A program made the translations under genes and the position numbers. DNA of 36,407 bases, from positions 1-36,407 of the IMG/VR virus record IMGVR_UViG_3300025810_000025; one strand, given 5' to 3'. Positions 11,545-18,676 of the stretch are shown piece after piece. The notes under the pieces are model-generated. The model saw only the letters and a program-made list of their open reading frames with translations, was not told the DNA's origin and did no database searches. The stretch is from a virus. Numbering within the stretch: the first letter of the stretch is position 1; each line of letters opens with the position of its first letter.

Positions 11545-11556
11545 AATAAATATATT
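11545..11556 (+). promoter_or_regulatory. Putative late promoter box
   Basis: AATAAATATATT, 23 nt before the preferred ATG at 11580. It lies only 2 nt before the alternative ATG at 11559, which argues for the later start. Confidence 0.4.
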
Positions 11557-11579
11557 GTATGAAACTATATGAAGGATAT

Positions 11580-12146
11580 ATGAACAATAAAGACATCACT
11601 ATATTTGATGTTGATGATACTCTTGTTGTAACTAAGAGCAAGATTAAAGTTCATAATCCTAAAACTGGTTTTTCTACAGAGCTTACACCACAAGAATTCA
11701 ATACATTTCAGCAGAGACCTAATGATAAGATGGATTTTTCTGATTTTCAAAATCCTAATATACTTAAAGGTGGCATGATTATTGAATGGGTGTTCAATAT
11801 TTTAAAAAGGACAATAGCAAAAGGTAAGCCAGTAGGTATTATTACAGCAAGAGATAGTGCTGACCTTATCTATGATTTCTTATCTCATCATGGAATTAAG
11901 ATTAACCCAGATTACATATTTGCTATTAATGATCCTAAGCTAGGCTTTACTGGATCTACTGCTCAAAAGAAAAAAGAAGCCTTTATGAAATTTGTCCAAA
12001 TGGGCTTTAGGAACTTTAAGTTCTTTGATGATGATAAGGAAAATGTCAATATTGCAAAAAAATTGGCAAGAGAGAATAAAGACATTAAAATGGACGCCAC
12101 TCTAATCAAGCAGAAATGGATACCAAAATTCAGCGACTTCAAATAA
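11580..12146 (+). CDS. HAD-superfamily phosphatase
   Basis: A 188-aa HAD hydrolase. Motif I is FDVDDTL near the N-terminus, motif II GIITARD, a Lys in the PKLGFTGSTAQKKK region, and motif IV FKFFDDDKENV. I chose the ATG at 11580 because AAGGAT precedes it and a late-type box ends 23 nt upstream; the ATG at 11559 would add seven residues (MKLYEGY). It resembles phage HAD proteins thought to act on nucleotides or RNA ends. It differs from the Pnk-like phosphatase at 4800, lacking its GDF end. It overlaps the deaminase gene by 31 nt, suggesting a nucleotide-metabolism pair. Confidence 0.8.
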   Translation: MNNKDITIFDVDDTLVVTKSKIKVHNPKTGFSTELTPQEFNTFQQRPNDKMDFSDFQNPNILKGGMIIEWVFNILKRTIAKGKPVGIITARDSADLIYDFLSHHGIKINPDYIFAINDPKLGFTGSTAQKKKEAFMKFVQMGFRNFKFFDDDKENVNIAKKLARENKDIKMDATLIKQKWIPKFSDFK

Positions 12147-12589
12147 AGATAGAAGCATTTACCGATATTCTTAAAAGTATAAGAAACTTATCTAATTCAT
12201 CCACTACAAAGGTTGGGTGTATGGCTTTAAGAAAAGACTTTAGTAAAATTGCTAGCTTTGGCTATAATGGATCTTATAGCGGAGCTGGCATTAATGATGT
12301 AACAGGAACAGAAGAAGAGTCCCTCACACCTGGTGAAAGTGGGTTTATCCATGCTGAGGTAAATATGATTGCTAAGTTTAAGGAATATGATCCTGAAAAC
12401 TATATCATTCTGCTTACCCTCTCACCGTGTAAGATGTGTACAAAGATACTAGTGAATGCCGGCTTTAAACATGTATATTGGATTGATGATTACCGAGACA
12501 TGGATCATTTAGTAATTTTCGATAGATGCGACATCACACACGGAAATATTTCTAAACTTATAAACGACTACCATTCTATAAAGGGCTGA
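12116..12589 (+). CDS. dCMP/cytidine deaminase family protein
   Basis: A 157-aa zinc deaminase. The HAE motif (His79, catalytic Glu81) and PCKMC (Cys105, Cys108) form the zinc site. VGCMALRKDFSKIASFGYNGSYSGAGI is the usual strand-turn before it. This is the order and spacing of the dCMP deaminase family, of which T4 Cd is a member. It would make dUMP for dTMP synthesis. The 31-nt overlap with the HAD gene and shared promoter support a nucleotide pool role. Possible alternatives are a tRNA or riboflavin-type deaminase, but the length and insert fit dCMP deaminase best. Confidence 0.88.
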   Translation: MDTKIQRLQIKIEAFTDILKSIRNLSNSSTTKVGCMALRKDFSKIASFGYNGSYSGAGINDVTGTEEESLTPGESGFIHAEVNMIAKFKEYDPENYIILLTLSPCKMCTKILVNAGFKHVYWIDDYRDMDHLVIFDRCDITHGNISKLINDYHSIKG

Positions 12590-12607
12590 ATATATACAAA
12601 AAATAGT
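12584..12607 (+). promoter_or_regulatory. Putative late promoter, 24-nt conserved module (copy 1)
   Basis: A 24-nt block containing GAATATATACAAAAAATAG is identical to 18645-18668. It includes the Gly-stop codons of the upstream gene. It is the likely promoter of the gene at 12688 and of the fibre. Confidence 0.5.
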
Positions 12608-12687
12608 ATGTCCTCTTGGTCGTTGAAGCATTAACTTTTAAATTAACCCTAGACTTTTTTGTTTACTTAAAGAAGAATAGGATCAAT

Positions 12688-13197
12688 ATGTCAAAGACTA
12701 GACTAGGCTTTTATGATGAGGCTAGTCAAAAAACAGAATACACTGACTTTAATAGTGTGGAGGAATTGGATGCTTTCTACCAAGAGCATTATATCCCTTT
12801 TGATAACTGTTTTGTTGGTGATATAGTTTCAATTGAGTTATTTTTAGCTGCTAGTGATTTATATGACTTTGTTACAGAGTACAGAGCCTCTGATTTAACA
12901 GGTGACTTTAGACTTACTACAGGTTCAGACTTTGATTTACAGAGAAATACACAAAGAGCAGTTTTAACTAAGAGACAAAAATCTTTCATTGATAAAGCAG
13001 TACAGGACTATAGGAAGTACTATAATGAAATTTATAGGATATATAAAACTGGGATTTATTCACCGTGTTATGCCGAGCCTGGTTGGTCGGAAGGTACATG
13101 GTATCTCAACCAATTAAGGTTAGCGTTAACTTCTAATAATAATGTAGCAGAATTTCCTTATGATGATGCTAACATTATTAATGAACCGCCAGAATAA
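12688..13197 (+). CDS. Hypothetical protein upstream of the collagen-like fibre
   Basis: A 169-aa protein (MSKTRLGFYDEASQKTEY...). The ATG at 12688 follows AGGAT by about 5 nt. A TTG start 72 nt earlier would add an odd hydrophobic stretch, so it is not used. The first half is mixed and the second is helical and aromatic (AVQDYRKYYNEIYRIYKTGIYSPCYAEPGWSEGTWYLNQLRLAL). Family not recognised. It lies 20 nt before the fibre gene and shares its late-type promoter, so it may be a fibre chaperone or a virion protein (inference). Confidence 0.6.
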   Translation: MSKTRLGFYDEASQKTEYTDFNSVEELDAFYQEHYIPFDNCFVGDIVSIELFLAASDLYDFVTEYRASDLTGDFRLTTGSDFDLQRNTQRAVLTKRQKSFIDKAVQDYRKYYNEIYRIYKTGIYSPCYAEPGWSEGTWYLNQLRLALTSNNNVAEFPYDDANIINEPPE

Positions 13198-13217
13198 ATA
13201 AAAAAAGACTAAAGTAA

Positions 13218-16200
13218 ATGGCATTCAATTTAAAAGAATATATCATCTATAGAACAGAAGTTAAAAGAGAACTTTTTAACGGTGAAGTAGATAATAATTT
13301 TAAAGCAGTAGCAAACCCGTGGGTTGACGATAGAACCTATGAAGAGGGTCATATTGTATATCACCCGGTGGAGGTCATTGAACCTACTGGCGGTACGAGT
13401 GTATCATCGGAGGCTTTAGTTTGGTGGAGAGCCAATAAGAGAACTACGAGAGGTGTATTTGATCAAAATGAATGGGATATCATTGGAGGTATTGGATCTG
13501 GTGATATTACAGTAGGTGCTAGTCCAGGGTTTGGAAAAGTTGTACTTAACTATACCGGTGCAACTGGGACTTTCCAAACAACTGATGATGGTACTCTTTT
13601 TTCAACTACACCTAATGATACGTTCAGATTGATCGCTGGGCCTGGTATGAGTTTGCAGTATGATACCTCAACAAATTCTATAAAGTTAGTAAATACTGGT
13701 GCAAGCGGTGAAGTTAATCAAGGTACTAATATTGGAGTAGGAGGTAATAATCTTTTTGCTGGGATGTCCGGCACTACACTAACCTTTAGAGGGTTAACTG
13801 CTACTAATACAACAGGGACTCCACTAACCGCTAATGTAGATGGGGTTAATAATAATGTAGTTTATAACTTTGATGAAGGTGAAGTAGACTTAGCTAATCT
13901 TAACAGCGGATCTCCTACTATAAGTATGCTTTCTAATGTTAATGCACCGAGTCCGTCAAATTCAGATATTTTACAATGGAATGGAAGTAATTGGGTAAAC
14001 GTATCGCCTGCTGCTGCCGGCTTAACTGGTGATACTGGTGCTACTGGGCCACAAGGACCTACTGGTGCGACTGGGCCAGTTGGTGCTACTGGGCTTGGCG
14101 CTACTGGTGTTCAAGGACCACAAGGTCCACAAGGTCCACAAGGACCACAAGGTGAAACCGGAGCAACTGGTCCACAAGGTCCACAAGGACCACAAGGTGA
14201 AATTGGAGCAACTGGTCCACAAGGTGAAACTGGAGCCACAGGTGCTGGTGATACTGGAGCAACTGGTCCACAGGGACCACAAGGTCCACAAGGTGATACT
14301 GGAGCAACTGGTGCAGATGGTACTTTTGGTGGAGCTTCATTTAGTTATCAATTTAATACAGAAACTTCAGTAACTGATCCAGGTTTTGGGTATGTTGGTT
14401 TAAATGATGCTGCTGACCAAAACGATTCAACGATAATGATGATTAATGACTTCGGTGAAACAGGGATTGATATATCATCATTCCTACAGACAATAGATGC
14501 GTCAACATCAATACCAAAGGGTCATGTTAGGCTTAGTTCGGCAGCTGATCCAACTGAATTTATACTTTTTCAAATAAGTGATCTTACTGATAATACTGGT
14601 TGGTGGGACATTGATGTTGTTCCAACTGCATCAACAGATCCTAATCCATTTACTTTGGATGAAGAGTTAATCGTTTCCTTTGTTGTGACTGGTGATAAAG
14701 GAGAAACTGGAGCTACTGGTGCCACTGGTTTAACTGGTGCCACTGGTTTAACTGGTGGAATTGGGGCAACTGGTCCACAAGGGCCACAAGGACCAGAAGG
14801 ACCACAAGGACCGCTAGGAGAAATTGGTGCCACTGGTCCACAAGGACCACAAGGTGAAATTGGTGCCACTGGTCCACAAGGTCCACAAGGACCACAAGGT
14901 GAAACTGGTGCCACTGGTCCACAAGGTCCACAAGGACCACAAGGAGAAACTGGAGCAACAGGGATTGGTGCAATTGGTGCTACTGGCGCAGATGGGAGCG
15001 TTGGTGCTACTGGAGTCCAAGGACCTACTGGTGCTACTGGGCCTGCTGGGGCCGTTGCCGGATCTGTAGCATACGGTGAATTAACTCAAGTCGGTGGAGT
15101 TCCTACTTTAGCATTAAGCACTACATACCAAGGTTGGTTAGGTACAGCAGGTGAATTAAATCAGATGACTAGCGTTGCATCTGGTGGAGGTCAACAAGGT
15201 AATACATTAGTTATTGATGCTGCCGAAGCTGGCGTATACCAAATAAGTGCTGTGTATAATTTAGATATTGCACAAGCAGGTCTTATTTCAGCAGCGGTAT
15301 TTGTAAATGGTATAATAGATTCAGCTACTGAAACTAGCAGAAGTTATTCCAATAATTCAAACGGATCATTTAGTATTACTGATTTAGTTGATCTTAGTGG
15401 AGGTGATGTTATAGATCTTAGATTTAAAATAGATTCTGGTACTAGTACGTTAACGCCTATTAATATTGGTTTTAATTTAACAAAGCTAGTAGGTAATGGT
15501 GATATTGGTGCTACAGGTGTTCAAGGACCGGTTGGGGCTACTGGTGCAGGTGCTACTGGTCCACAAGGACCACAAGGTCCACAAGGTGATACTGGAGCAA
15601 CTGGTCCACAAGGTCCACAAGGACCACAAGGTGCTACTGGTCCACAAGGACCACAAGGTCCACAAGGACCACAAGGTGATACTGGAGCAACTGGTCCACA
15701 AGGTCCACAAGGACCACAAGGTGGAATTGGAGCAACTGGTCCACAAGGACCACAAGGACCACAAGGTGATACTGGAGCAACTGGTCCACAAGGTCCACAA
15801 GGACCACAAGGACCACAAGGTGATACTGGAGCAACTGGTCCACAAGGACCACAAGGTGATACTGGAGCAACTGGTCCACAAGGTCCACAAGGACCACAAG
15901 GTGATACTGGAGCAACTGGTCCACAAGGTCCACAAGGTGATACTGGAGCAACTGGTCCACAAGGTCCACAAGGTCCACAAGGTATTGGTAGTGTAGGTGC
16001 CACTGGTGTTCAAGGACCTATTGGAGCCACAGGACCTGCAGGGTCTGGCGGTTCAGGCTTTGGAGATAATAACCCAATCGCAGAAGGATCTATTTATTTT
16101 AAAAGTGGAGTAACTCCGTATACAGGTGGTGTAAGTTTCCAATCAGGTGGTGCTGCTTCGGAAGGTTGGAGCGCATACGATTGGACTAATGCAATTGCTT

Positions 16201-16622
16201 CTCTATCAGGGACTCCACCAACATTAGGTAGATCGTATGGAACTCATATGATACCGTTAGTTTACGATGTTCCTTCCAGTGATACTATTCGCTATAGGTT
16301 AAGAATAACCGGTAGTAAACCTTCAATAACTGGAGGCACACCTATTCTTTATGTAGGTTTATTTAAGTGGACTTGTGGATCATTTAATGGTAGTAATGAT
16401 TTCCAATTAAGCCAAATAGGAGTGACGGATAATACCGGAAACTGGTCAAATCATGTTGATGCCCTTTACTATAAGTGTGATACTTTAAACTTTACCCCAA
16501 CCACAACTACTAGCGCTGTTAATGACAGGCTTATTATTGGGTGGGCAGGTACCGGAGATATTGCTAATAGTCAGCCTTGGAGTTTAGTTTGGAAGCTATG
16601 GGTTGAAGAGGTCAGTCCGTAA
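13218..16622 (+). CDS. Collagen-like tail/head fibre protein
   Basis: A 1134-aa protein. The N-terminal about 100 residues look like a virion-attachment and CBM5/12-type module (YEEGHIVY ... WWRANK ... [10 protein letters not shown]). Then come a beta-rich linker and three collagen-type Gly-X-Y blocks at about 268-370, 492-615 and 759-948, mostly [12 protein letters not shown]-like. Between them lie a globular domain (about 375-490) and a C1q/TNF-like jelly roll (about 617-758, [12 protein letters not shown]...AVFVNG). A beta-sandwich head closes the protein (950-1134). Such fibres trimerise through the Gly-X-Y parts and bind cell surfaces through their globular domains. The repeats are nearly identical at DNA level, so length change by recombination is likely. 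Confidence 0.9.
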   Translation: MAFNLKEYIIYRTEVKRELFNGEVDNNFKAVANPWVDDRTYEEGHIVYHPVEVIEPTGGTSVSSEALVWWRANKRTTRGVFDQNEWDIIGGIGSGDITVGASPGFGKVVLNYTGATGTFQTTDDGTLFSTTPNDTFRLIAGPGMSLQYDTSTNSIKLVNTGASGEVNQGTNIGVGGNNLFAGMSGTTLTFRGLTATNTTGTPLTANVDGVNNNVVYNFDEGEVDLANLNSGSPTISMLSNVNAPSPSNSDILQWNGSNWVNVSPAAAGLTGDTGATGPQGPTGATGPVGATGLGATGVQGPQGPQGPQGPQGETGATGPQGPQGPQGEIGATGPQGETGATGAGDTGATGPQGPQGPQGDTGATGADGTFGGASFSYQFNTETSVTDPGFGYVGLNDAADQNDSTIMMINDFGETGIDISSFLQTIDASTSIPKGHVRLSSAADPTEFILFQISDLTDNTGWWDIDVVPTASTDPNPFTLDEELIVSFVVTGDKGETGATGATGLTGATGLTGGIGATGPQGPQGPEGPQGPLGEIGATGPQGPQGEIGATGPQGPQGPQGETGATGPQGPQGPQGETGATGIGAIGATGADGSVGATGVQGPTGATGPAGAVAGSVAYGELTQVGGVPTLALSTTYQGWLGTAGELNQMTSVASGGGQQGNTLVIDAAEAGVYQISAVYNLDIAQAGLISAAVFVNGIIDSATETSRSYSNNSNGSFSITDLVDLSGGDVIDLRFKIDSGTSTLTPINIGFNLTKLVGNGDIGATGVQGPVGATGAGATGPQGPQGPQGDTGATGPQGPQGPQGATGPQGPQGPQGPQGDTGATGPQGPQGPQGGIGATGPQGPQGPQGDTGATGPQGPQGPQGPQGDTGATGPQGPQGDTGATGPQGPQGPQGDTGATGPQGPQGDTGATGPQGPQGPQGIGSVGATGVQGPIGATGPAGSGGSGFGDNNPIAEGSIYFKSGVTPYTGGVSFQSGGAASEGWSAYDWTNAIASLSGTPPTLGRSYGTHMIPLVYDVPSSDTIRYRLRITGSKPSITGGTPILYVGLFKWTCGSFNGSNDFQLSQIGVTDNTGNWSNHVDALYYKCDTLNFTPTTTTSAVNDRLIIGWAGTGDIANSQPWSLVWKLWVEEVSP
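14019..14330 (+). repeat. Collagen-like coding repeat block 1
   Basis: In-frame runs of GGN-CCA-CAA units (Gly-Pro-Gln) mixed with Gly-x-Thr-Gly-Ala-Thr. The start is approximate; the end is set where Gly-X-Y periodicity stops. Confidence 0.9.
14691..15065 (+). repeat. Collagen-like coding repeat block 2
   Basis: A second run of 9-nt units with Gly-x-Ile/Thr-Gly-Ala-Thr interruptions, ending before the C1q-like domain. Boundaries approximate. Confidence 0.9.
15492..16060 (+). repeat. Collagen-like coding repeat block 3
   Basis: The longest block, with near-identical units of Gly-Pro-Gln runs plus GATACTGGAGCAACT (Asp-Thr-Gly-Ala-Thr). From about 15556 to 15985 every Pro read is CCA and every Gln CAA. 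Nearby units are identical in DNA. Confidence 0.92.
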
Positions 16623-16635
16623 ACAATTTTCTTTT

Positions 16636-16668
16636 TCCTAGTATAATAATTACTAAAGGATAATAGTA
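16636..16668 (+). promoter_or_regulatory. Late promoter box inside SD-sequestering hairpin
   Basis: TATAATAATTA (16642-16652) is the late-type box. TCCTAGTA (16636-16643) can pair with TACT (16651-16654) and AGGA (16657-16660), leaving two bulged A. AAAGGA (16655-16660) is the SD of the ATG at 16668. The hairpin would close the SD on read-through RNA. Confidence 0.5.
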
Positions 16669-17159
16669 TGGATAATTTGGAAAAGGAACAGCTTCAGTGG
16701 ATAAAGGGTGATAAGATAGGTACTGTTGAAGTCATTAGTGGAAATGATGGTGAATGGACTACATTTGAAAGTGGATCTAGAATTGCAACATCTCTTATTA
16801 GTGAATTCTTAATGCCAATTGATGGTGAACCTCTTGACTTTAGCCCACCAAACCCGGCATTAACTAAAGCTGCCGAGACTTATAAAGAAAAGGTAACTAC
16901 ACAACCTAAAGTAGCATCACCTATTAGAACTCTTTTTGATAAACAGAAAAAGAATGATAGTGTAAAGCTTAATCTTACGTTTCCAATAGATGTACCTAAA
17001 AAAGCTATATATGAAATTATTAGCACATCATTTGACTTGGATGAAGTTAATGAAGAATTAGAATCTTATATTAAAGATCAAATATCAGAAGATCTAGTAA
17101 AGGATAGCTTATTTGAAAGTATTAAGCAACTAATTAAGTCCAGATACCAGGCCAATTAG
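16668..17159 (+). CDS. Hypothetical protein
   Basis: A 163-aa protein with an N-terminal beta-rich region (KIGTVEVISGNDGEWTTFESGSRIATSLISEFLMPIDGEPL), a low-complexity linker (AAETYKEKVTTQPKVASPIRTLFDKQKK) and a helical, acidic C-terminal domain ending FESIKQLIKSRYQAN. A segment DVPKKAIYEIISTSFDLDEVNEELESYIKDQI looks like a multimerisation helix pair. It is preceded by SD AAAGGA and a late-type box. No family is recognised. It begins a run of unknown genes between the fibre and the tail genes. Confidence 0.6.
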   Translation: MDNLEKEQLQWIKGDKIGTVEVISGNDGEWTTFESGSRIATSLISEFLMPIDGEPLDFSPPNPALTKAAETYKEKVTTQPKVASPIRTLFDKQKKNDSVKLNLTFPIDVPKKAIYEIISTSFDLDEVNEELESYIKDQISEDLVKDSLFESIKQLIKSRYQAN

Positions 17160-17165
17160 CATAGT

Positions 17166-17184
17166 AATATATAATAAAATAAAT
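17166..17184 (+). promoter_or_regulatory. Putative late promoter box
   Basis: AATATATAATAAAATAAAT, ending 3 nt before the ATG at 17188. The TATATAA core is at 17168-17174, about 13 nt from the start codon. Confidence 0.5.
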
Positions 17185-17187
17185 CAT

Positions 17188-17394
17188 ATGACACAGATTC
17201 CAAATCGTAGACAGCGCAGACAAATGTTAAAATATCAAGGTATACTTAAAGCCAAGTCAAAAGCATCACTCAAAGAATGGGCAGAATATGTTCGTGAAAA
17301 CATTAAAGCAGGAAAAGAAATCCATGCAGCTAATGTAGATCGCGCTATATCCGCACAAGGTGAAGAACAAGACCAAAAGGAGGCCAATGGTTAA
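17188..17394 (+). CDS. Hypothetical basic protein
   Basis: A 68-aa, very basic, helical protein (MTQIPNRRQRRQMLKYQGILKAKSKASLKEWAEYVRENIKAGKEIH...), with an acidic tail (GEEQDQKEANG). The Arg-rich start could bind nucleic acid or an acidic virion protein. It overlaps the next gene's start by 8 nt. No family recognised. Confidence 0.5.
   Translation: MTQIPNRRQRRQMLKYQGILKAKSKASLKEWAEYVRENIKAGKEIHAANVDRAISAQGEEQDQKEANG
17376..17383 (+). promoter_or_regulatory. Strong Shine-Dalgarno AAAGGAGG
   Basis: AAAGGAGG, 3 nt before the ATG at 17387. It decides this start over the GTG at 17360, and it is unusual because most genes here have no SD. Confidence 0.6.
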
Positions 17395-17716
17395 GATAGT
17401 TTTAGAACCAGCTAGAAACGGTGTCATAAAGAGAGTCATTGATGATAATCATGGTGGAGGTAAAGAACAGTGGACCTCAACCGATGTTTATGAAGAATCA
17501 GATTCAGACTCAAATAGATATGAATACATTATGAAGTTCTTTTTTGAGCTTTGTGAAGACTTAGGTTTAGAGTGTGGTAATAAATTTGACAAGAATGTCC
17601 TGCAGTTTGATACGGTTTGGGGAACTCACTATGAGCCTAACAAAAAGGAAGTAGAGAGTAAAATAAGAGAGCTCCAGGCTGAGATTGATTTGCTAAAGGA
17701 ATGGAAACAAGCATAG
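17387..17716 (+). CDS. Hypothetical protein
   Basis: A 109-aa protein (MVKIVLEPARNGVIKRVIDDNHGGGKEQW...). The ATG at 17387 has a strong AAAGGAGG. Beta strands in the first half are followed by a helix (YEYIMKFFFELCEDLGLECG) and a C-terminal coiled coil (KKEVESKIRELQAEIDLLKEWKQA). It overlaps its neighbours by 8 and 16 nt. Function unknown; T4-like phages often have small unknown proteins of this type in the same place. Confidence 0.6.
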   Translation: MVKIVLEPARNGVIKRVIDDNHGGGKEQWTSTDVYEESDSDSNRYEYIMKFFFELCEDLGLECGNKFDKNVLQFDTVWGTHYEPNKKEVESKIRELQAEIDLLKEWKQA

Positions 17717-18090
17717 AATTTAATTTCATATATTCTAAAGATGCCGTTAGGGTTAAAAGTTTTTTAGGAACAGTACCTAGAAATATTGAATGTATTAATT
17801 ACATGGATATTTTTAATAAGCTAACTAAAAATGACTTTTACCAATTTGAACCATCTGATGCAGTAGTATCTTCTTATCTTATGAAACAGTTGCAGACTAT
17901 TTTAGATAGGTCTACAACTACATCAATCTTTTATGTACTAGGTAATCTTAATGAAAGAACAGTCATAGGTGTAAAGAACTATGTTGAAACCTTAACAGAT
18001 AGAGATATAGAATATAACATTTATCATTCACCTGATATTAATGTAAACGGAACAGCAGAGTTATTTAAGAACGTGGTAGAATTTGAATGA
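17701..18090 (+). CDS. Hypothetical protein
   Basis: A 129-aa alpha/beta protein: IEFNFIYSKDAVRVKSFLG, SSYLMKQLQTILDRSTTTSIFYVLGNLNERTVIGVKNYVETLTDRDIEYNIYHSPDINV. The alternation of helices with hydrophobic strands (SIFYVLGNL) suggests a small Rossmann-like fold. No catalytic motif is visible. It overlaps the upstream gene by 16 nt and the next by 4 nt (ATGA), so it is part of one translational unit. Confidence 0.6.
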   Translation: METSIEFNFIYSKDAVRVKSFLGTVPRNIECINYMDIFNKLTKNDFYQFEPSDAVVSSYLMKQLQTILDRSTTTSIFYVLGNLNERTVIGVKNYVETLTDRDIEYNIYHSPDINVNGTAELFKNVVEFE

Positions 18091-18650
18091 AAGCACACCG
18101 CATATTTACAAAGGGTCAAACTGTATACTGCCTACTATCATCTCATAGTAGGCCTAATATTTTATTGCCAGTAAAAGGTCTTATTGTAGATACATCATGG
18201 GATCCGGTTAATCCACTCTATAAGATTCGTATTATTAAAATGTATGACAACATGAAATATCTGAAAAGGTATTTCTTTGATATGAATTTTAAGTATGAGT
18301 TTGATAACCGTGCTAGAAAAATGCCACTTAAAAAAGAAGACTTTACAAATACAAGATCTTTGGAAGAACGGTTTGATGAAAAAGATCGTGAAAGATTTTA
18401 TGTAATCGTAGAATCTGTAATGTGCAAAAAGACTAAGAATGATTTAAAAGATCTATTTGAAAAGGTTCAGTTTTATATCATATCAAAAAATCTTAAAGAA
18501 ATTAGAGAGACTTCAGCAAGACCATTTTTTAAAGGATCTTTATCAACCGATAGTACACAGGAATTTAATGTACGGTTTAAAAAAGGATGGTCTGATAAAT
18601 TCCAAAAAGGAGATATCGACATTGATAAGTATCTAAACAGCTTAGGCTGA
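18087..18650 (+). CDS. Hypothetical protein
   Basis: A 187-aa basic protein. The first 60 residues may be a small beta barrel (GQTVYCLLSSHSRPNILLPVKGLIVDTSWDPVNPLYKIRIIKMYDN). The remainder is helical and Lys/Arg/Phe rich (YLKRYFFDMNFKYEFDNRARKMPLKKEDF..., VESVMCKKTKNDLKDLFEKVQFYIISKNLKEIRE). It could bind nucleic acid. The ATG overlaps the upstream stop (ATGA). Its stop codon lies inside the conserved 24-nt promoter module. Family not recognised. Confidence 0.6.
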   Translation: MKAHRIFTKGQTVYCLLSSHSRPNILLPVKGLIVDTSWDPVNPLYKIRIIKMYDNMKYLKRYFFDMNFKYEFDNRARKMPLKKEDFTNTRSLEERFDEKDRERFYVIVESVMCKKTKNDLKDLFEKVQFYIISKNLKEIRETSARPFFKGSLSTDSTQEFNVRFKKGWSDKFQKGDIDIDKYLNSLG

Positions 18651-18668
18651 ATATATACAAAAAATAGT
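18645..18668 (+). promoter_or_regulatory. Putative late promoter, 24-nt conserved module (copy 2)
   Basis: Identical over 24 nt to 12584-12607, containing GAATATATACAAAAAATAG. It sits 8 nt before the ATG of the 615-aa tail protein gene at 18677. Confidence 0.55.
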
Positions 18669-18676
18669 CTCCCTAT

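Noticed and set aside
12616-12687. TTG-start extension of the gene at 12688
   Set aside because: The ATG at 12688 has an AGGAT nearby, while the extension lacks an SD and adds an odd hydrophobic stretch. An 8-codon ORF from ATG 12608 is too short to support.
15486-16013. Long open frames antisense to the collagen repeats (also 14022-15020)
   Set aside because: They arise because repetitive GGN-CCA-CAA codons give no stops on other frames. The products are low-complexity shadows of the fibre gene.
15492-16060. CRISPR-like repeat array
   Set aside because: Repeats are in-frame Gly-X-Y codons without spacers of constant length, and no cas genes are present.
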